Shown: positions 44,450 to 53,327 of the stretch, in pieces
Layout of the letters: each line of letters opens with the position of its first letter
How positions within the stretch are numbered: the first letter of the stretch is position 1
Assembly (NCBI GenBank): GCA_002424605.1
Contig: DIKQ01000005.1
Location: 62,001-126,000 of the forward strand
DNA from: Cloacimonetes bacterium UBA5614
GTDB lineage: Bacteria; Cloacimonadota; Cloacimonadia; Cloacimonadales; Cloacimonadaceae
Direction: 5' to 3'
Length of the DNA stretch: 64,000 nucleotides
The notes under the pieces: model-generated
Told to the model about the DNA's origin: nothing
Seen by the model: only the letters and a program-made list of their open reading frames with translations
Databases searched by the model: none
Translations under genes and position numbers: made by a program

Positions 44450-44521
44450 TCTACTTCCTCCGTAACTCTAATCACTTTTATTGAATATTCAGGAGAACTT
44501 TTATGTCAAGAAGTATTTTTT

Positions 44522-44965
44522 CTAAATATTGTTGTCCAACGATTGGTAGTTCAGCACTTCGGGGAGCAGGCCCGCTTCCACGGCGGATTTGACGCTTTTG
44601 CAGGGGAGGTCGCCGTCATAAATCTGCTGGCGGGTCAGGGTTTTCAAATCCGCCAATCCTGCTTTCTGCATATCCCACAGCATCTTGACATAGAGGTTAT
44701 ACCAGCCCGAAACGCTCTTTTTGGCATCTGGCAGGTCTTTGTAAAGCGAGGTATAGACCTTGAAGTCATTTTTGTATGCCTGGGACGGCTTGATTGCCCG
44801 CAGGCTGGCGCTGATTTGACGGTAGTCGTTGTGCTGGGGCGCTTCCACGAATACAGCCGGTTTGGTGCGGCCTACCATCCCGTCCACATTGGGCAGCGTG
44901 TATTAGACCATGCCGTCCACATTGCCGGAAAATCCCTTTAACCCATACTTTGTCTTAGCTTTCAT
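44522..44965 (-). pseudogene. lineage-specific small gene with an in-frame stop
   Basis: Reading from ATG 44965 gives 20 codons (ending NVDGMV), then TAA at 44903-44905, then the same frame continues for over 120 codons with NVDGMVGRTKPAVFVEAP and QQIYDGDLPCKSVKSAVEAG. The repeated NVDGMV on both sides of the stop, and a following TAC, suggest a former TAT-to-TAA change. Internal GTG starts could still make a 121-residue product. The family was not recognised. A 3' fragment of a second copy lies at 43420-43495. Confidence 0.7.
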
Positions 44966-44981
44966 ACCTTTCTCCTTTTCT

Positions 44982-45035
44982 TGTCGTTCCTCGCTTGACG
45001 GGGAACCAAGCTGTCCCCGCTTTCGCAGGGACGAC
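44982..45035. repeat. 54-bp REP-like repeat, copy 1
   Basis: Starts TGTCGTTCCTCGCTTGAC and ends CTTTCGCAGGGACGAC. An identical copy lies at 45059-45112, separated by 23 bases. The ends are partly complementary (GTCGT/ACGAC) and the GCGAAAGCGGGGA core recalls REP-type palindromes. Confidence 0.85.
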
Positions 45036-45058
45036 TCTATTTTACTTACCAGAACTGC

Positions 45059-45112
45059 TGTCGTTCCTCGCTTGACGGGGAACCAAGCTGTCCCCGCTTT
45101 CGCAGGGACGAC
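45059..45112. repeat. 54-bp REP-like repeat, copy 2
   Basis: Identical to 44982-45035 and in the same orientation. The pair lies in the non-coding gap between the broken gene and the lipoprotein at 45421. Confidence 0.85.
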
Positions 45113-45420
45113 ATTATATTTTATTCAATCCCCTGCCCTCACCCCCATATACCACAATACTTTCACAGTATATCTGCTGGATAGTTGCAGGATAGTTGCA
45201 GAATATTTGGATACAGATAATATACTGTGGATAACCTGTCAAGCTATAACGGATATTATGCGCTTAATAGGATAGTTATAACAAATATTAAAGAGAGTTC
45301 AAAGGTAGAAAGAGGAATTTAGACAGGATGGCACAGCACTTATCCTATGGAAGAAAAGATTTCTTGACAGGCGTATTTATCTGACCAGTATTGCTATAAT
45401 ATCAAACAAGGGAGAAATGA
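45113..45420 (+). other. intergenic region with extended -10 promoter
   Basis: Non-coding. Contains a short tandem GGATAGTTGCA pair near 45179-45201. TGCTATAAT at 45392-45400 is an extended -10 promoter for the lipoprotein at 45424; TTGACA at 45364 is 25 bases upstream of TATAAT and is too far to pair with it in the normal way. Confidence 0.5.
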
Positions 45421-46056
45421 ATGATGTTTAATCTACTGAAAACCGGTTTATGGCTTATGTTAATTGCTCTGCTAATGTCGGGCTGTGCCAATGGACATCT
45501 TGCCATAGGTGATTGGATATTTTCCGGGGAAGGAAATTTAAAACATGATACATCCGATATGCCCTTATGCATTATCAGACCGAAATTGACAACAGATACA
45601 CAATCCCATTATGTAAACGAAGGCTATGACAGCCTTGGTTTATATTGCTCCGTTAGAATATCTTATGACAAAACGCAGGTGGATTCCAGTCGAATAAATT
45701 CACTTTCAATACAATCCCTAGATTACAATAAGTCAATAGGTGTGAATCCAAGATTCAGCAGTAAAGAAAAGAAAAAGGACTATGGTTACACAAAAGATAA
45801 GAAACCCATTAACTACCTCACAGATAATTATAAATATCAAGGTGTGGAAAACCGGCATTACGATGACATCCCTCTTAGTTCAGACAGGAAGAAACTGGAT
45901 TTCACAGTTTATGTCAATTACAAGATCTTCGCAAAAGATGGGTCTATCTTTGAAAAAAGGGATTCTATTAACGTGATTGCCAAGAAAGTATATATAGATA
46001 ATAATACATATCCCAACATGTGGATGAATAAACCCATGATGCCAACCAGGTTCTGA
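45421..46056 (+). CDS. small lipoprotein, unknown function
   Basis: 211 residues; GGGAG lies just before tandem ATGs (45421 and 45424). The signal ends with lipobox LLMSGC (Cys22). The mature part is Lys/Tyr/Asp-rich with a beta pattern (LDFTVYVNYKIFAKDG). No family was recognised. It is the only plus-strand gene between 24.7 and 51.7 kb. Confidence 0.65.
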   Translation: MMFNLLKTGLWLMLIALLMSGCANGHLAIGDWIFSGEGNLKHDTSDMPLCIIRPKLTTDTQSHYVNEGYDSLGLYCSVRISYDKTQVDSSRINSLSIQSLDYNKSIGVNPRFSSKEKKKDYGYTKDKKPINYLTDNYKYQGVENRHYDDIPLSSDRKKLDFTVYVNYKIFAKDGSIFEKRDSINVIAKKVYIDNNTYPNMWMNKPMMPTRF

Positions 46057-46185
46057 CAATCACTTAATTGAAGTCCTGTAATGAAAAAGCAAAGACTGAT
46101 TTTCTCATTTGCTTCTGTAACATAGGATAGAATTAGTTACTTATTACAGATTAAAGGTATGTTATGGAAATAAGGTTGAAAGTAA

Positions 46186-47025
46186 CTAAATAGCAAGTGC
46201 AGTGTTGTCTATCAGGCGGGTTTTACCGATATAGACGGCGAGCAGGACTCGGGTGGTGCGGTTCACTTTCTTCACGGGGGCAAGGGTGTCACGGTTCACA
46301 AAAGCGATGTAGTCGATTTTACCGCCGGCTTTGAGGATGACGGTAGTCATGGCAATGGTGAGCAGATTGGGGTCGGTCTCGCCTTTGCTGTAGAGGTCTT
46401 TTGCCAGGCGGAGGGCTTGGGAGAGGCAGAGGGCTTTCTTTCTGTCGTGCTTATCCAGGTATTTGTTGCGGGAGCTGAGGGCAAGCCCGTCCTTTTCCCT
46501 CACGATGGGGCAACGGACAATCCGGGTGTGCATATTCAGGTCGCGGAGCATGGTTTCCAGCACCACCACCTGCTGGTAATCCTTCTCCCCCATATACATA
46601 AAGTCCGGATTTACCAGGTTTACCAGCTTGGCAACCACGGTTGCCACACCCTTGAAATGCCCGGGACGGCTGGCTCCGCAGAGAACATCGGAAATCCCCT
46701 GCACCATTATCCAGCTTTGGTAGCCGGCAGGATACATCATCCCGGTGGTGGGGAAGAAAACATAATCCACCTTATAGCGTTCCAGCATTGCCAAATCACG
46801 CTCCAGGTCACGCGGATAAGAACTCAAATCCTCCTTCGGACCGAACTGGGCAGGATTGACAAAGATGGAAACGACGGTGACATCGCACTCTGAATTGGAT
46901 TTTGCCACCAGGGAAAGATGGCCTTCGTGCAGGTAGCCCATAGTGGGGACAAAGCCGACCTTTGTGCCGATATCCCAGAGCCGGCTGAGGTTACGCTGGT
47001 CGTTTATATCGGTAATTAGCTTCAT
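46186..47025 (-). CDS. panC: pantothenate synthetase (pantoate-beta-alanine ligase)
   Basis: 279 residues, the usual size. It joins pantoate and beta-alanine using ATP. The HIGH-type motif is HEGH (33-36) in PTMGYLHEGHLSL, and LALSSRNKYL supplies the second ATP-binding loop. GEKDYQQ and FVNPAQFGP bind pantoate. It follows panD by 19 bases, so beta-alanine supply and use are co-expressed. Confidence 0.95.
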   Translation of the reverse strand: MKLITDINDQRNLSRLWDIGTKVGFVPTMGYLHEGHLSLVAKSNSECDVTVVSIFVNPAQFGPKEDLSSYPRDLERDLAMLERYKVDYVFFPTTGMMYPAGYQSWIMVQGISDVLCGASRPGHFKGVATVVAKLVNLVNPDFMYMGEKDYQQVVVLETMLRDLNMHTRIVRCPIVREKDGLALSSRNKYLDKHDRKKALCLSQALRLAKDLYSKGETDPNLLTIAMTTVILKAGGKIDYIAFVNRDTLAPVKKVNRTTRVLLAVYIGKTRLIDNTALAI

Positions 47026-47044
47026 TTAGAGGTCAAAACGGGGG

Positions 47045-47401
47045 TTATTTCTTTTTACAGGGACGGTTTTTGGCATCCACGCAGACGATGACGGGTTTGT
47101 GCTTTTTGATTTCCTCGTCGCTCAGCAGACCGTAATTCACGATGATAATCAGGTCGCCGGGCTGGTTGATGCGGGCTGCAGCGCCATTGATGCCGATTTC
47201 GCCCGTACCGGCCTTGCCTTCAATCACGTAGGTGGAAAAGCGTTCGCCATTGTTGAGGTTAAAAATCTCCACCCTTTCAAATTCGTGCATTCCGCTCTTA
47301 TCAAGCAGGTTTTTATCTATGCTGATACTGCCGTTGTAATTCGGGTCGCAGGCGGTGACCGTCGCGCGGTGAATCTTGGACAGCAACATATGTCTAAGCA
47401 T
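47045..47401 (-). CDS. panD: aspartate 1-decarboxylase proenzyme
   Basis: 118 residues. It makes beta-alanine from aspartate. The self-processing site Gly24-Ser25 (YNGSISID) yields the pyruvoyl cofactor. KIHRATVT (Lys9) and NGAAAR near residue 72 are family hallmarks. GGAGG stands four bases before the ATG. It is upstream of panC in the same operon. Confidence 0.95.
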   Translation of the reverse strand: MLRHMLLSKIHRATVTACDPNYNGSISIDKNLLDKSGMHEFERVEIFNLNNGERFSTYVIEGKAGTGEIGINGAAARINQPGDLIIIVNYGLLSDEEIKKHKPVIVCVDAKNRPCKKK

Positions 47402-47539
47402 CTTTCCTCCATGAGGTTATCTGTATTATCATATACATAATATACTAATGATAAAGTCAGATTTGCCCACCCCTGTTTGATGTCAACCAAATTGCTGAGG
47501 ACGGGTGCGGGGTTATCCGGTGAATCGATGCTGTCGGCT

Positions 47540-49078
47540 TTATGGCGAGATAGTGTATGCACCTTCTTCAATGAAACTCGGTGCCCAGTTTGAATAATAG
47601 GCAATTGCCCTGAAAGTGGTGTCGGAATTTATCAGAATCGGTTCTGTGTACAACTGCGAACCGCCATTGGGGTCTGACCCGTCTGTGGTATAGCGGATTA
47701 CGGCATTGGGCGTCTCACAGGCGATGGTCACGCTGATGGGTTCATTGTAAGTATCAGGAGCGGGTATGTAATAAGGAGTGGCAGCCTGAAAGGAAAATAT
47801 GTAGGATGAAGAAACAACGGGGCTTTCCACAAATCCCTGCTTGTAAGCCTTTGCGCGGAAGATGGTGCTGGAATTCACGAAGATGGGTTCCGTGTACAGG
47901 TTTGATGTGGGTGTCGGCTGAGTATTATTGGTTGTGTAACGTATTTCCGCACCGGGAGTCTGACAGGTGATGCTGACAAACTGATAACCTGAGTATTGCC
48001 CTCCCGGAGGATTGAATACTGGCGCATATACATTGAAATTGTAGTTACCGGAGGTTACATTGCTGTTGTTCCAGCCGGTCCTGACTGCAATTGCCTTGAC
48101 TGATGTGGTCATTCCAAGCGGAATGGGTGAGATGTAAACTGCTGAAGATACCGTCGGAACACTTCCGTCCAGGGTGTAATGTATCACTGCCTGAGGGGTG
48201 GAGCAGGAAATCGTGACTGCCACATTGGCGTCGGAGGTAAATGAGCCGGGAGGTGGACTGAGCACGGGAGACGCGACCCTGAGGAAATAATCGCCTGAAA
48301 TAACGGGACTGGCGTTCCAGCCGTCCTTGAACGCCCTGGCTTTAATCTGGGTGTTCACCGCTATGTTCAACGGGGCGGAATACAGCTCAGACGTTTCAGT
48401 AGGTTCAGTGCCGTCAGTGGTATATCTGATGTCAGCATCAGTTGTGGGAGAGCTGATTCCCAGGCTGAACTCACTATTATAAGTCCCCGGAGTCATACTG
48501 AAGGCCGGCTGAGCAACCTGAAAACTGAAGTTTACCGAGACTATGGGACTGGGCGCCCATCCATCAATAATGCCAATGGCTTTGAGGTTCATGTTGCCGT
48601 TCACAACTATGGGACCCGAATACAGCGTAGAACTTGCATCCGGAGCGGTTCCATCCGTGGTGTAGTAAATGCCGGCCTCGGGCGGAAGCGCCTGGATTTG
48701 CACAGTCTGCTGGGAAGAGTATGTCCCTCCCATCGGAATGATAAATACATTAGCCACCTGATACTGGAAGGAAGCTGTAGCCGTGGGGCTCGGAAGCATT
48801 TTGTCCCTATACGCCTTTGCTTTCACAATGGCAGGAGTGGGAAGCTGAAACTGAGCAGAGTATTGCATTGATGATTCCGTAGGCTCAGTACCGTCCAGGG
48901 TGTACCTGATAACCGCTCCTGAGGTAGAACAGGTTATCCTCACCAGTTGCACAGAGGAATAGGTGCCGCCGGAAGGACTTATCAAGGGTTTGGCAACCGG
49001 AACTGTAGGTCCGGAAGGTTTGTCAGTACATGATACAAAAACCAGCAAAACCGATAAGAATAACAATAGATATTTCAT
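47540..49078 (-). CDS. lipoprotein with six chitobiase-C-terminal-type repeats
   Basis: 512 residues from ATG 49078 (GGGAG five bases upstream). Lipobox FVSC (Cys17). The whole mature protein is six tandem modules of about 80 residues, each with a PxGGxY/F start, an I-x-Y/H-T-T/L-D/N-G/N-x-x-P core and a K-A-x-A/G strand before the next. These resemble the CHB_HEX_C / Fn3-associated repeat, common in carbohydrate-linked surface proteins. It is paralogous to the N-terminal two thirds of the next gene and lacks its FGE domain. Confidence 0.8.
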   Translation of the reverse strand: MKYLLLFLSVLLVFVSCTDKPSGPTVPVAKPLISPSGGTYSSVQLVRITCSTSGAVIRYTLDGTEPTESSMQYSAQFQLPTPAIVKAKAYRDKMLPSPTATASFQYQVANVFIIPMGGTYSSQQTVQIQALPPEAGIYYTTDGTAPDASSTLYSGPIVVNGNMNLKAIGIIDGWAPSPIVSVNFSFQVAQPAFSMTPGTYNSEFSLGISSPTTDADIRYTTDGTEPTETSELYSAPLNIAVNTQIKARAFKDGWNASPVISGDYFLRVASPVLSPPPGSFTSDANVAVTISCSTPQAVIHYTLDGSVPTVSSAVYISPIPLGMTTSVKAIAVRTGWNNSNVTSGNYNFNVYAPVFNPPGGQYSGYQFVSITCQTPGAEIRYTTNNTQPTPTSNLYTEPIFVNSSTIFRAKAYKQGFVESPVVSSSYIFSFQAATPYYIPAPDTYNEPISVTIACETPNAVIRYTTDGSDPNGGSQLYTEPILINSDTTFRAIAYYSNWAPSFIEEGAYTISP

Positions 49079-49107
49079 ACTCGCTCCCATCAGAGCATAA
49101 TGCAATT

Positions 49108-49137
49108 ATTATACCGAAAGGGGACAGTTTCTGTCAA
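49108..49137 (-). promoter_or_regulatory. consensus sigma-70 promoter
   Basis: Minus strand: TTGACA (49132-49137), 18-base spacer, TATAAT (49108-49113). Transcription would start near 49100, 22 bases before the ATG at 49078. Confidence 0.8.
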
Positions 49138-49190
49138 TCAGAATAGTTTTACCATTCCGATGATGATGAAACCGGCAAGAAACTATAGAC

Positions 49191-51524
49191 TCAGTAAGAC
49201 CTCGCAATCCTGAAGCCCAGATACATCTGCCCCTGGTAACACGCCATACTGCCCCTGGCATAGACCAGGCAAAGTGTCTGCACATCCATAAAGCTTCCGC
49301 CCCGCATCGAACGGTTATGATAACCCGCTGCCAGCTGAGGGCCGGTGGGATTATTGGTGGGGCTCACGCTGTAATAGGTGCTTCCATACCAGTCCCAGAC
49401 CCATTCCCTGACGTTTCCGGACATATCATACAACCCAAGTCCGTTGGGAAATTTTTGCCCGACGGGATGAGTTTCCAGCGAGCCGTTGGAAGCATACCAG
49501 CCAAAGTTGTTCAGGGAATTTCCCCCGGAGTAAAGGAAATCGGGATTCATGGTACCACCGCGGGCGGCATATTCCCATTCCGCCTCAGTCGGCAACCGGT
49601 AGCCATTGGCAGACCAGTTGCAGACAACGCCATGCCAGTCATCATAATACTCGTCAGATGAAGAATCAGGGATTGGACCCCAATAATCCGGATTGGTCAT
49701 GCCGTTAACGCTGTAAGCCGGAGTCAATCCTTCCTCAAGGCTTTTCCTGTTGCAGTAAACCAGGCAGGCAAGCATACTCACGGATTCCACAGGCCGGTGA
49801 ATGTGCCCTGCAAAAGCCGAGGGATTGTAGCCCATGACGTTCTGCCACTCCTGCTGGGTGATTTCGAAATTGCTGATTAAGAAAGAGTTGAGAGTCACCA
49901 TGTGAGTAGGGACTGCATCCTGAAAACCGGTACACTGGGTATCCCCCATCACAAATGACCCGGCAGGGACCTGCACCATCTGCATCGGTACATACACGCT
50001 GTAACTGCCGATTGCCGTGGGGCTGGGATCCCAGTTGTAGTAATAGGCCTTCGCTTTGATAAGCGTGTTGGAATTCAGCACGAGCGGATTCAGATATATA
50101 TCGGAACTTGTGTTGGGCTCAGTTCCGTCCAAAGTGTACCTGATGGTGGCTCCGACGGTGGCGCAGGAGATGGAAACAGGCGTCTGCTCGTAATATGTGC
50201 CCGGAGGCGGAGAATACACAGGCAGAGCCACTGCATTGACGAATAAGTAAGAAGCCGTGGTTACGGGACTATCAAAATAACCCTGCTTAAAAGCCCTTGC
50301 CCTGATGGAAACATTGTTCTGGATATATATGGGGCCCGTGTAGAGGGCAGATGTCTGTGACGGGGTCGTGTTATCCGTTGTGTACCTGATTTGCACCCCG
50401 GGAGTCTGGCAGGTTATTGTAACGGTCTGGACTCCCGAATACTGACCGCCGGCAGGATTGAACTCCGGAGCGTATATCTGGAAGTTGTAGCTCCCGGTAG
50501 TCACATTGCTGTCAGACCAGCCGGTTTTTACCGCGATTGCCTTCAGTACCGTTGTCTGTGCAACAGAAACAGGCGCAGTGTACAGCGGGGATGAAGAGGT
50601 GGGCGTACTGCCGTTGGTGGTATAATGAATGGCGGTTTCCGGCGTGGAGCAGGCAATCGTCACATTTTGGGATGTATAAAATGACCCCGGCACAGGAGAA
50701 AACACGGGCGCAGCAGCCCTGAGGGAAAAAGTGCCGGAAGTGACACTGCTGGGGTTCCAGTCAGTTTTGTAAGCCTTGGCTTTTACCAGAGTATTGGAAG
50801 TAATATTTATAGGCACTGTATAGAGAGCGGAGGTTTCTGCGGGTTCAGTTCCATCGGTAGTAAAACGAATTCCGGCTCCGGAAGTGGGAGAGCTGATGGA
50901 CAGGCTTATCGGTGCACTATGGATGCCCGGTTCGGTGCCAAACACCGGCGGCTGAGCCTGGAAAGTGAAGTTTACCGAGACAGTAGCGCATTCCGCCCAG
51001 CCTGAGATAAACCCTTTGACCTTCAGATTGGTGTTCTTATCAATAATAATAGGTGCAGTATACAGGGCAGAAGCGTCAGTGGGTTCTGTCCCGTTGGTGG
51101 TATAGCGGATTTCCGTACCGGGAGTTACAGCCGAAATCTGCACTGTCTGGGGCGTCATGTAATTCCCACCCATCGGCAGGATAAATATCTCTCCCACCTG
51201 GAAATTGTAGGTTACAGATGCCACCTCGCTGGGCAGCCAGTTGTCCCGGAATGCCTTCGCCTTGACCGTGGTGGTGGAAACAATTTGCACAGGAGCGGAA
51301 TAAAGCGCAGAGCCGGCTCCAGGCTCGGAGCCATCCAGCGTATACCTGATTTGCGCTCCGGCAGTTGCGCAGGTAATCCGCACATCCCTGGCAGAAAAAT
51401 ACAATCCCCCCGAAGGAACAAATGCGGGAGTTGCAACAGTGCTTTGTACGATGGTGGGATTATCGTTTTTGGAACACGATACCAGTATCAGGATAATCAA
51501 AGCGATAAAGATAAGCTTTTTCAT
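49191..51524 (-). CDS. lipoprotein: six chitobiase-C-terminal-type repeats plus FGE-fold domain
   Basis: 777 residues. Lipobox LVSC (Cys17). Six tandem repeats (about 30-520) match those of the neighbouring paralogue one for one. Residues about 525-777 are an FGE/SUMF1 fold: MQMVQVPAGSFVMGD, PVESVSMLACLVYCN, SANGYRLPTEAEWEYAARGG, NGLGLYDMSGNVREWVWDW, RGGSFMDVQTLC and YLGFRIARS. Only one of the two FGE active-site cysteines aligns; the other is Asp. FGE-fold lipoproteins GldJ/GldK are type IX secretion parts in Bacteroidota, a possible parallel, not proof. Confidence 0.8.
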   Translation of the reverse strand: MKKLIFIALIILILVSCSKNDNPTIVQSTVATPAFVPSGGLYFSARDVRITCATAGAQIRYTLDGSEPGAGSALYSAPVQIVSTTTVKAKAFRDNWLPSEVASVTYNFQVGEIFILPMGGNYMTPQTVQISAVTPGTEIRYTTNGTEPTDASALYTAPIIIDKNTNLKVKGFISGWAECATVSVNFTFQAQPPVFGTEPGIHSAPISLSISSPTSGAGIRFTTDGTEPAETSALYTVPINITSNTLVKAKAYKTDWNPSSVTSGTFSLRAAAPVFSPVPGSFYTSQNVTIACSTPETAIHYTTNGSTPTSSSPLYTAPVSVAQTTVLKAIAVKTGWSDSNVTTGSYNFQIYAPEFNPAGGQYSGVQTVTITCQTPGVQIRYTTDNTTPSQTSALYTGPIYIQNNVSIRARAFKQGYFDSPVTTASYLFVNAVALPVYSPPPGTYYEQTPVSISCATVGATIRYTLDGTEPNTSSDIYLNPLVLNSNTLIKAKAYYYNWDPSPTAIGSYSVYVPMQMVQVPAGSFVMGDTQCTGFQDAVPTHMVTLNSFLISNFEITQQEWQNVMGYNPSAFAGHIHRPVESVSMLACLVYCNRKSLEEGLTPAYSVNGMTNPDYWGPIPDSSSDEYYDDWHGVVCNWSANGYRLPTEAEWEYAARGGTMNPDFLYSGGNSLNNFGWYASNGSLETHPVGQKFPNGLGLYDMSGNVREWVWDWYGSTYYSVSPTNNPTGPQLAAGYHNRSMRGGSFMDVQTLCLVYARGSMACYQGQMYLGFRIARSY

Positions 51525-51578
51525 GCCTCACCCCTACTCATTTTACTTAGATATTTTACATAGAATGTTCAATGTTTA

Positions 51579-51607
51579 CATTAAGTACAATCCGATTTTC
51601 CTGTCAA
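51579..51607 (-). promoter_or_regulatory. promoter of the repeat/FGE lipoprotein gene
   Basis: Minus strand: TTGACA (51602-51607), 17-base spacer, weak -10 TTAATG (51579-51584), about 50 bases before the ATG at 51524. Confidence 0.45.
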
Positions 51608-51645
51608 TTATTATTTGCATTGCACTTCCTTTTATCTTAATTGAC

Positions 51646-51695
51646 TCGAGGGGACCCCGAGGAGAATATGGGGAGATTCTCCTCGTATTCTCCCC
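51646..51695 (+). promoter_or_regulatory. overlapping stem-loops upstream of ybaB
   Basis: Three self-complementary pairs crowd here: CTCGAGGGG/CCCCGAG at 51646-51661, GAGGAGAAT/ATTCTCCTC at 51659-51667 and 51676-51684, and GGGGAGA/TCTCCCC at 51670-51676 and 51689-51695. The last two cannot form together, so an attenuator-like switch is possible. It ends 83 bases before ybaB. Confidence 0.45.
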
Positions 51696-51778
51696 GCATC
51701 ATGCAGGCAGGAAGAACTGATTATCCTTGACTAATATCGGTTTGTTTGAGCAAATGGCAAAAAACTTTAGGAGCGAAT

Positions 51779-52102
51779 ATGTTTCCCGGCGGAAAAAACA
51801 TGAAAGACCTGATGAAACAGGCGCAGAAGATGCAGCAGGAGATGGTAAGGCAACAGGAAGAGCTGGAAAACCAGACTTTTGAAGCCACATCCGGCGGCGG
51901 TATGGTAACGGTGCAGATAACCGGCAAGTTTGAAGTGAAATCCATCAAGATAGACCCGCAGGCAGTTGACCCTGAAGACGTGGAAATGCTGGAAGACCTG
52001 ATTGTGGCAGCCCTGCAGGAAGCCTTTAAAAAGGCCAGCGAAGCCAGCAGCGATGCTATGGGCAAACTCACCGGCGGACTGAAGATACCCGGAATGTTCT
52101 AA
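51779..52102 (+). CDS. YbaB/EbfC nucleoid-associated protein
   Basis: 107 residues from ATG 51779, which has AGGAG five bases upstream. MFPGGKNMKDLMKQAQKMQQ is the typical helical start, and the centre GGGMVTVQITGKFEVKSI is the family core. It is a dimeric DNA-binding protein whose gene is usually beside recR, as here; the recR GTG follows its stop directly. Confidence 0.93.
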   Translation: MFPGGKNMKDLMKQAQKMQQEMVRQQEELENQTFEATSGGGMVTVQITGKFEVKSIKIDPQAVDPEDVEMLEDLIVAALQEAFKKASEASSDAMGKLTGGLKIPGMF

Positions 52103-52699
52103 GTGACGACCTCTCCTCTGTTAGAGAAACTTATCCAGCATTTTAACCGCTTTCCCGGCATCGGCAGGAAAACGGCGCAAAGACTCGCGTGGTTTGTCAT
52201 CAGCGGACAAAAGGCAGATGCGCATGACTTTGCAGACTGCATCAGGGAAACAGTGGACAACTTTACCACCTGCGGTCAGTGCCTGATGCTGTCCGAAGGC
52301 AACCCCTGCCCGATCTGCTCTGAGCCTTCCAGGGATGACAGCCAGCTCTGCATTGTGGAAACCACTTCAGAAGTTTATCTGGTGGAAAACATGCATGAGT
52401 ACAAGGGTAAATACTTTGTGCTGGGGCATCTGCTCTCCCCTCTGGAAGGATTTGGCATCAACGATTTGCACCTGGGGGAACTGGTAAGCTTGATTGAAAA
52501 AAGAAAGCCGGCAGAAATCATCCTGGCGCTCAAACCATCCGCGGAAGGCGAAGCCACCATCCATTACATTTCCGAGCTTTTACATAACCAAAATATTAAC
52601 CTGACCCGCCTTTCCACCGGTATCCCCTTTGGCGGAGAATTGGAATACACCAGCACCCTGACGCTGGCAAACGCCTGGAAACGCAGGTATAGGGTCTGA
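52103..52699 (+). CDS. recR: recombination protein RecR
   Basis: 198 residues, normal length, GTG start immediately after the ybaB stop. Helix-hairpin-helix FPGIGRKTAQRLA (17-29), zinc-finger cysteines 57, 60, 69 and 72, then a Toprim domain (CIVETTSEVYLVE). With RecO/RecF it loads RecA at gaps. Confidence 0.95.
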   Translation: MTTSPLLEKLIQHFNRFPGIGRKTAQRLAWFVISGQKADAHDFADCIRETVDNFTTCGQCLMLSEGNPCPICSEPSRDDSQLCIVETTSEVYLVENMHEYKGKYFVLGHLLSPLEGFGINDLHLGELVSLIEKRKPAEIILALKPSAEGEATIHYISELLHNQNINLTRLSTGIPFGGELEYTSTLTLANAWKRRYRV

Positions 52700-52700
52700 A

Positions 52701-53327
52701 ATGTTCACAGGCATCATAGAAGCAGTAAGAGAGATAAAAGCAGTCAGGCAGGTCTCCGGCAAGACGCATGTCACTCTTGCCCGTCCCCGGGGCTTTACCG
52801 ATATAAAAAATGGCAGCAGTATCGCCTGCAGCGGCATCTGCCTCACAGTCATTGAGTATGCTGCAGAAAGTTTCACTGTGGAGATAATGAATGAGACCCT
52901 GCAGAAAACAACGGCAGGAAAGTGGATGAGCGGCAACCCCGTAAATCTGGAACGAGCATTGCAGGTAGGCAGCCGGCTGGATGGACATTGGGTGCAGGGT
53001 CATGTGGACACCATAACCGCCCTGCTGGAAACTAAAACCAGAAACTCCACATTGTACCTGACCTTTGCCTTGCCGTCTCAGGATAAAATGCTGGTAGTCC
53101 CCCAAGGTTCCATTGCCATTAACGGAGTAAGCCTGACCATTGCAGAACTTAAACCCGACCGCTTTACCGTGGCGCTGATAGGACACACTGTCACCAATAC
53201 AAACCTGGCAAAACTGAGTATTGGCAATAAAGTCAACCTGGAATACGATATCCTCGGCAAATACCTGCTGAGAAAAAATGATAATAGCGCCCTTAGCATG
53301 GAGTCCCTGAATGAGCAAGGTTTCTAA
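52701..53327 (+). CDS. ribE: riboflavin synthase, alpha subunit
   Basis: 208 residues. Two similar lumazine-binding halves are visible: MFTGIIEA...GICLTV and WVQGHVDT...INGVSLTI. It converts two dimethylribityl-lumazine molecules to riboflavin. It starts one base after the recR stop. Its 3' end overlaps the next gene by 17 bases. Confidence 0.95.
   Translation: MFTGIIEAVREIKAVRQVSGKTHVTLARPRGFTDIKNGSSIACSGICLTVIEYAAESFTVEIMNETLQKTTAGKWMSGNPVNLERALQVGSRLDGHWVQGHVDTITALLETKTRNSTLYLTFALPSQDKMLVVPQGSIAINGVSLTIAELKPDRFTVALIGHTVTNTNLAKLSIGNKVNLEYDILGKYLLRKNDNSALSMESLNEQGF

Noticed and set aside
44982..45112. CRISPR array
   Set aside because: Only two repeats of 54 bases with a 23-base gap and no cas genes; better read as REP-like elements.
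51646..51778. FMN riboswitch ahead of the ribE-containing operon
   Set aside because: None of the conserved RFN-element boxes is visible; only simple stem-loops are present.
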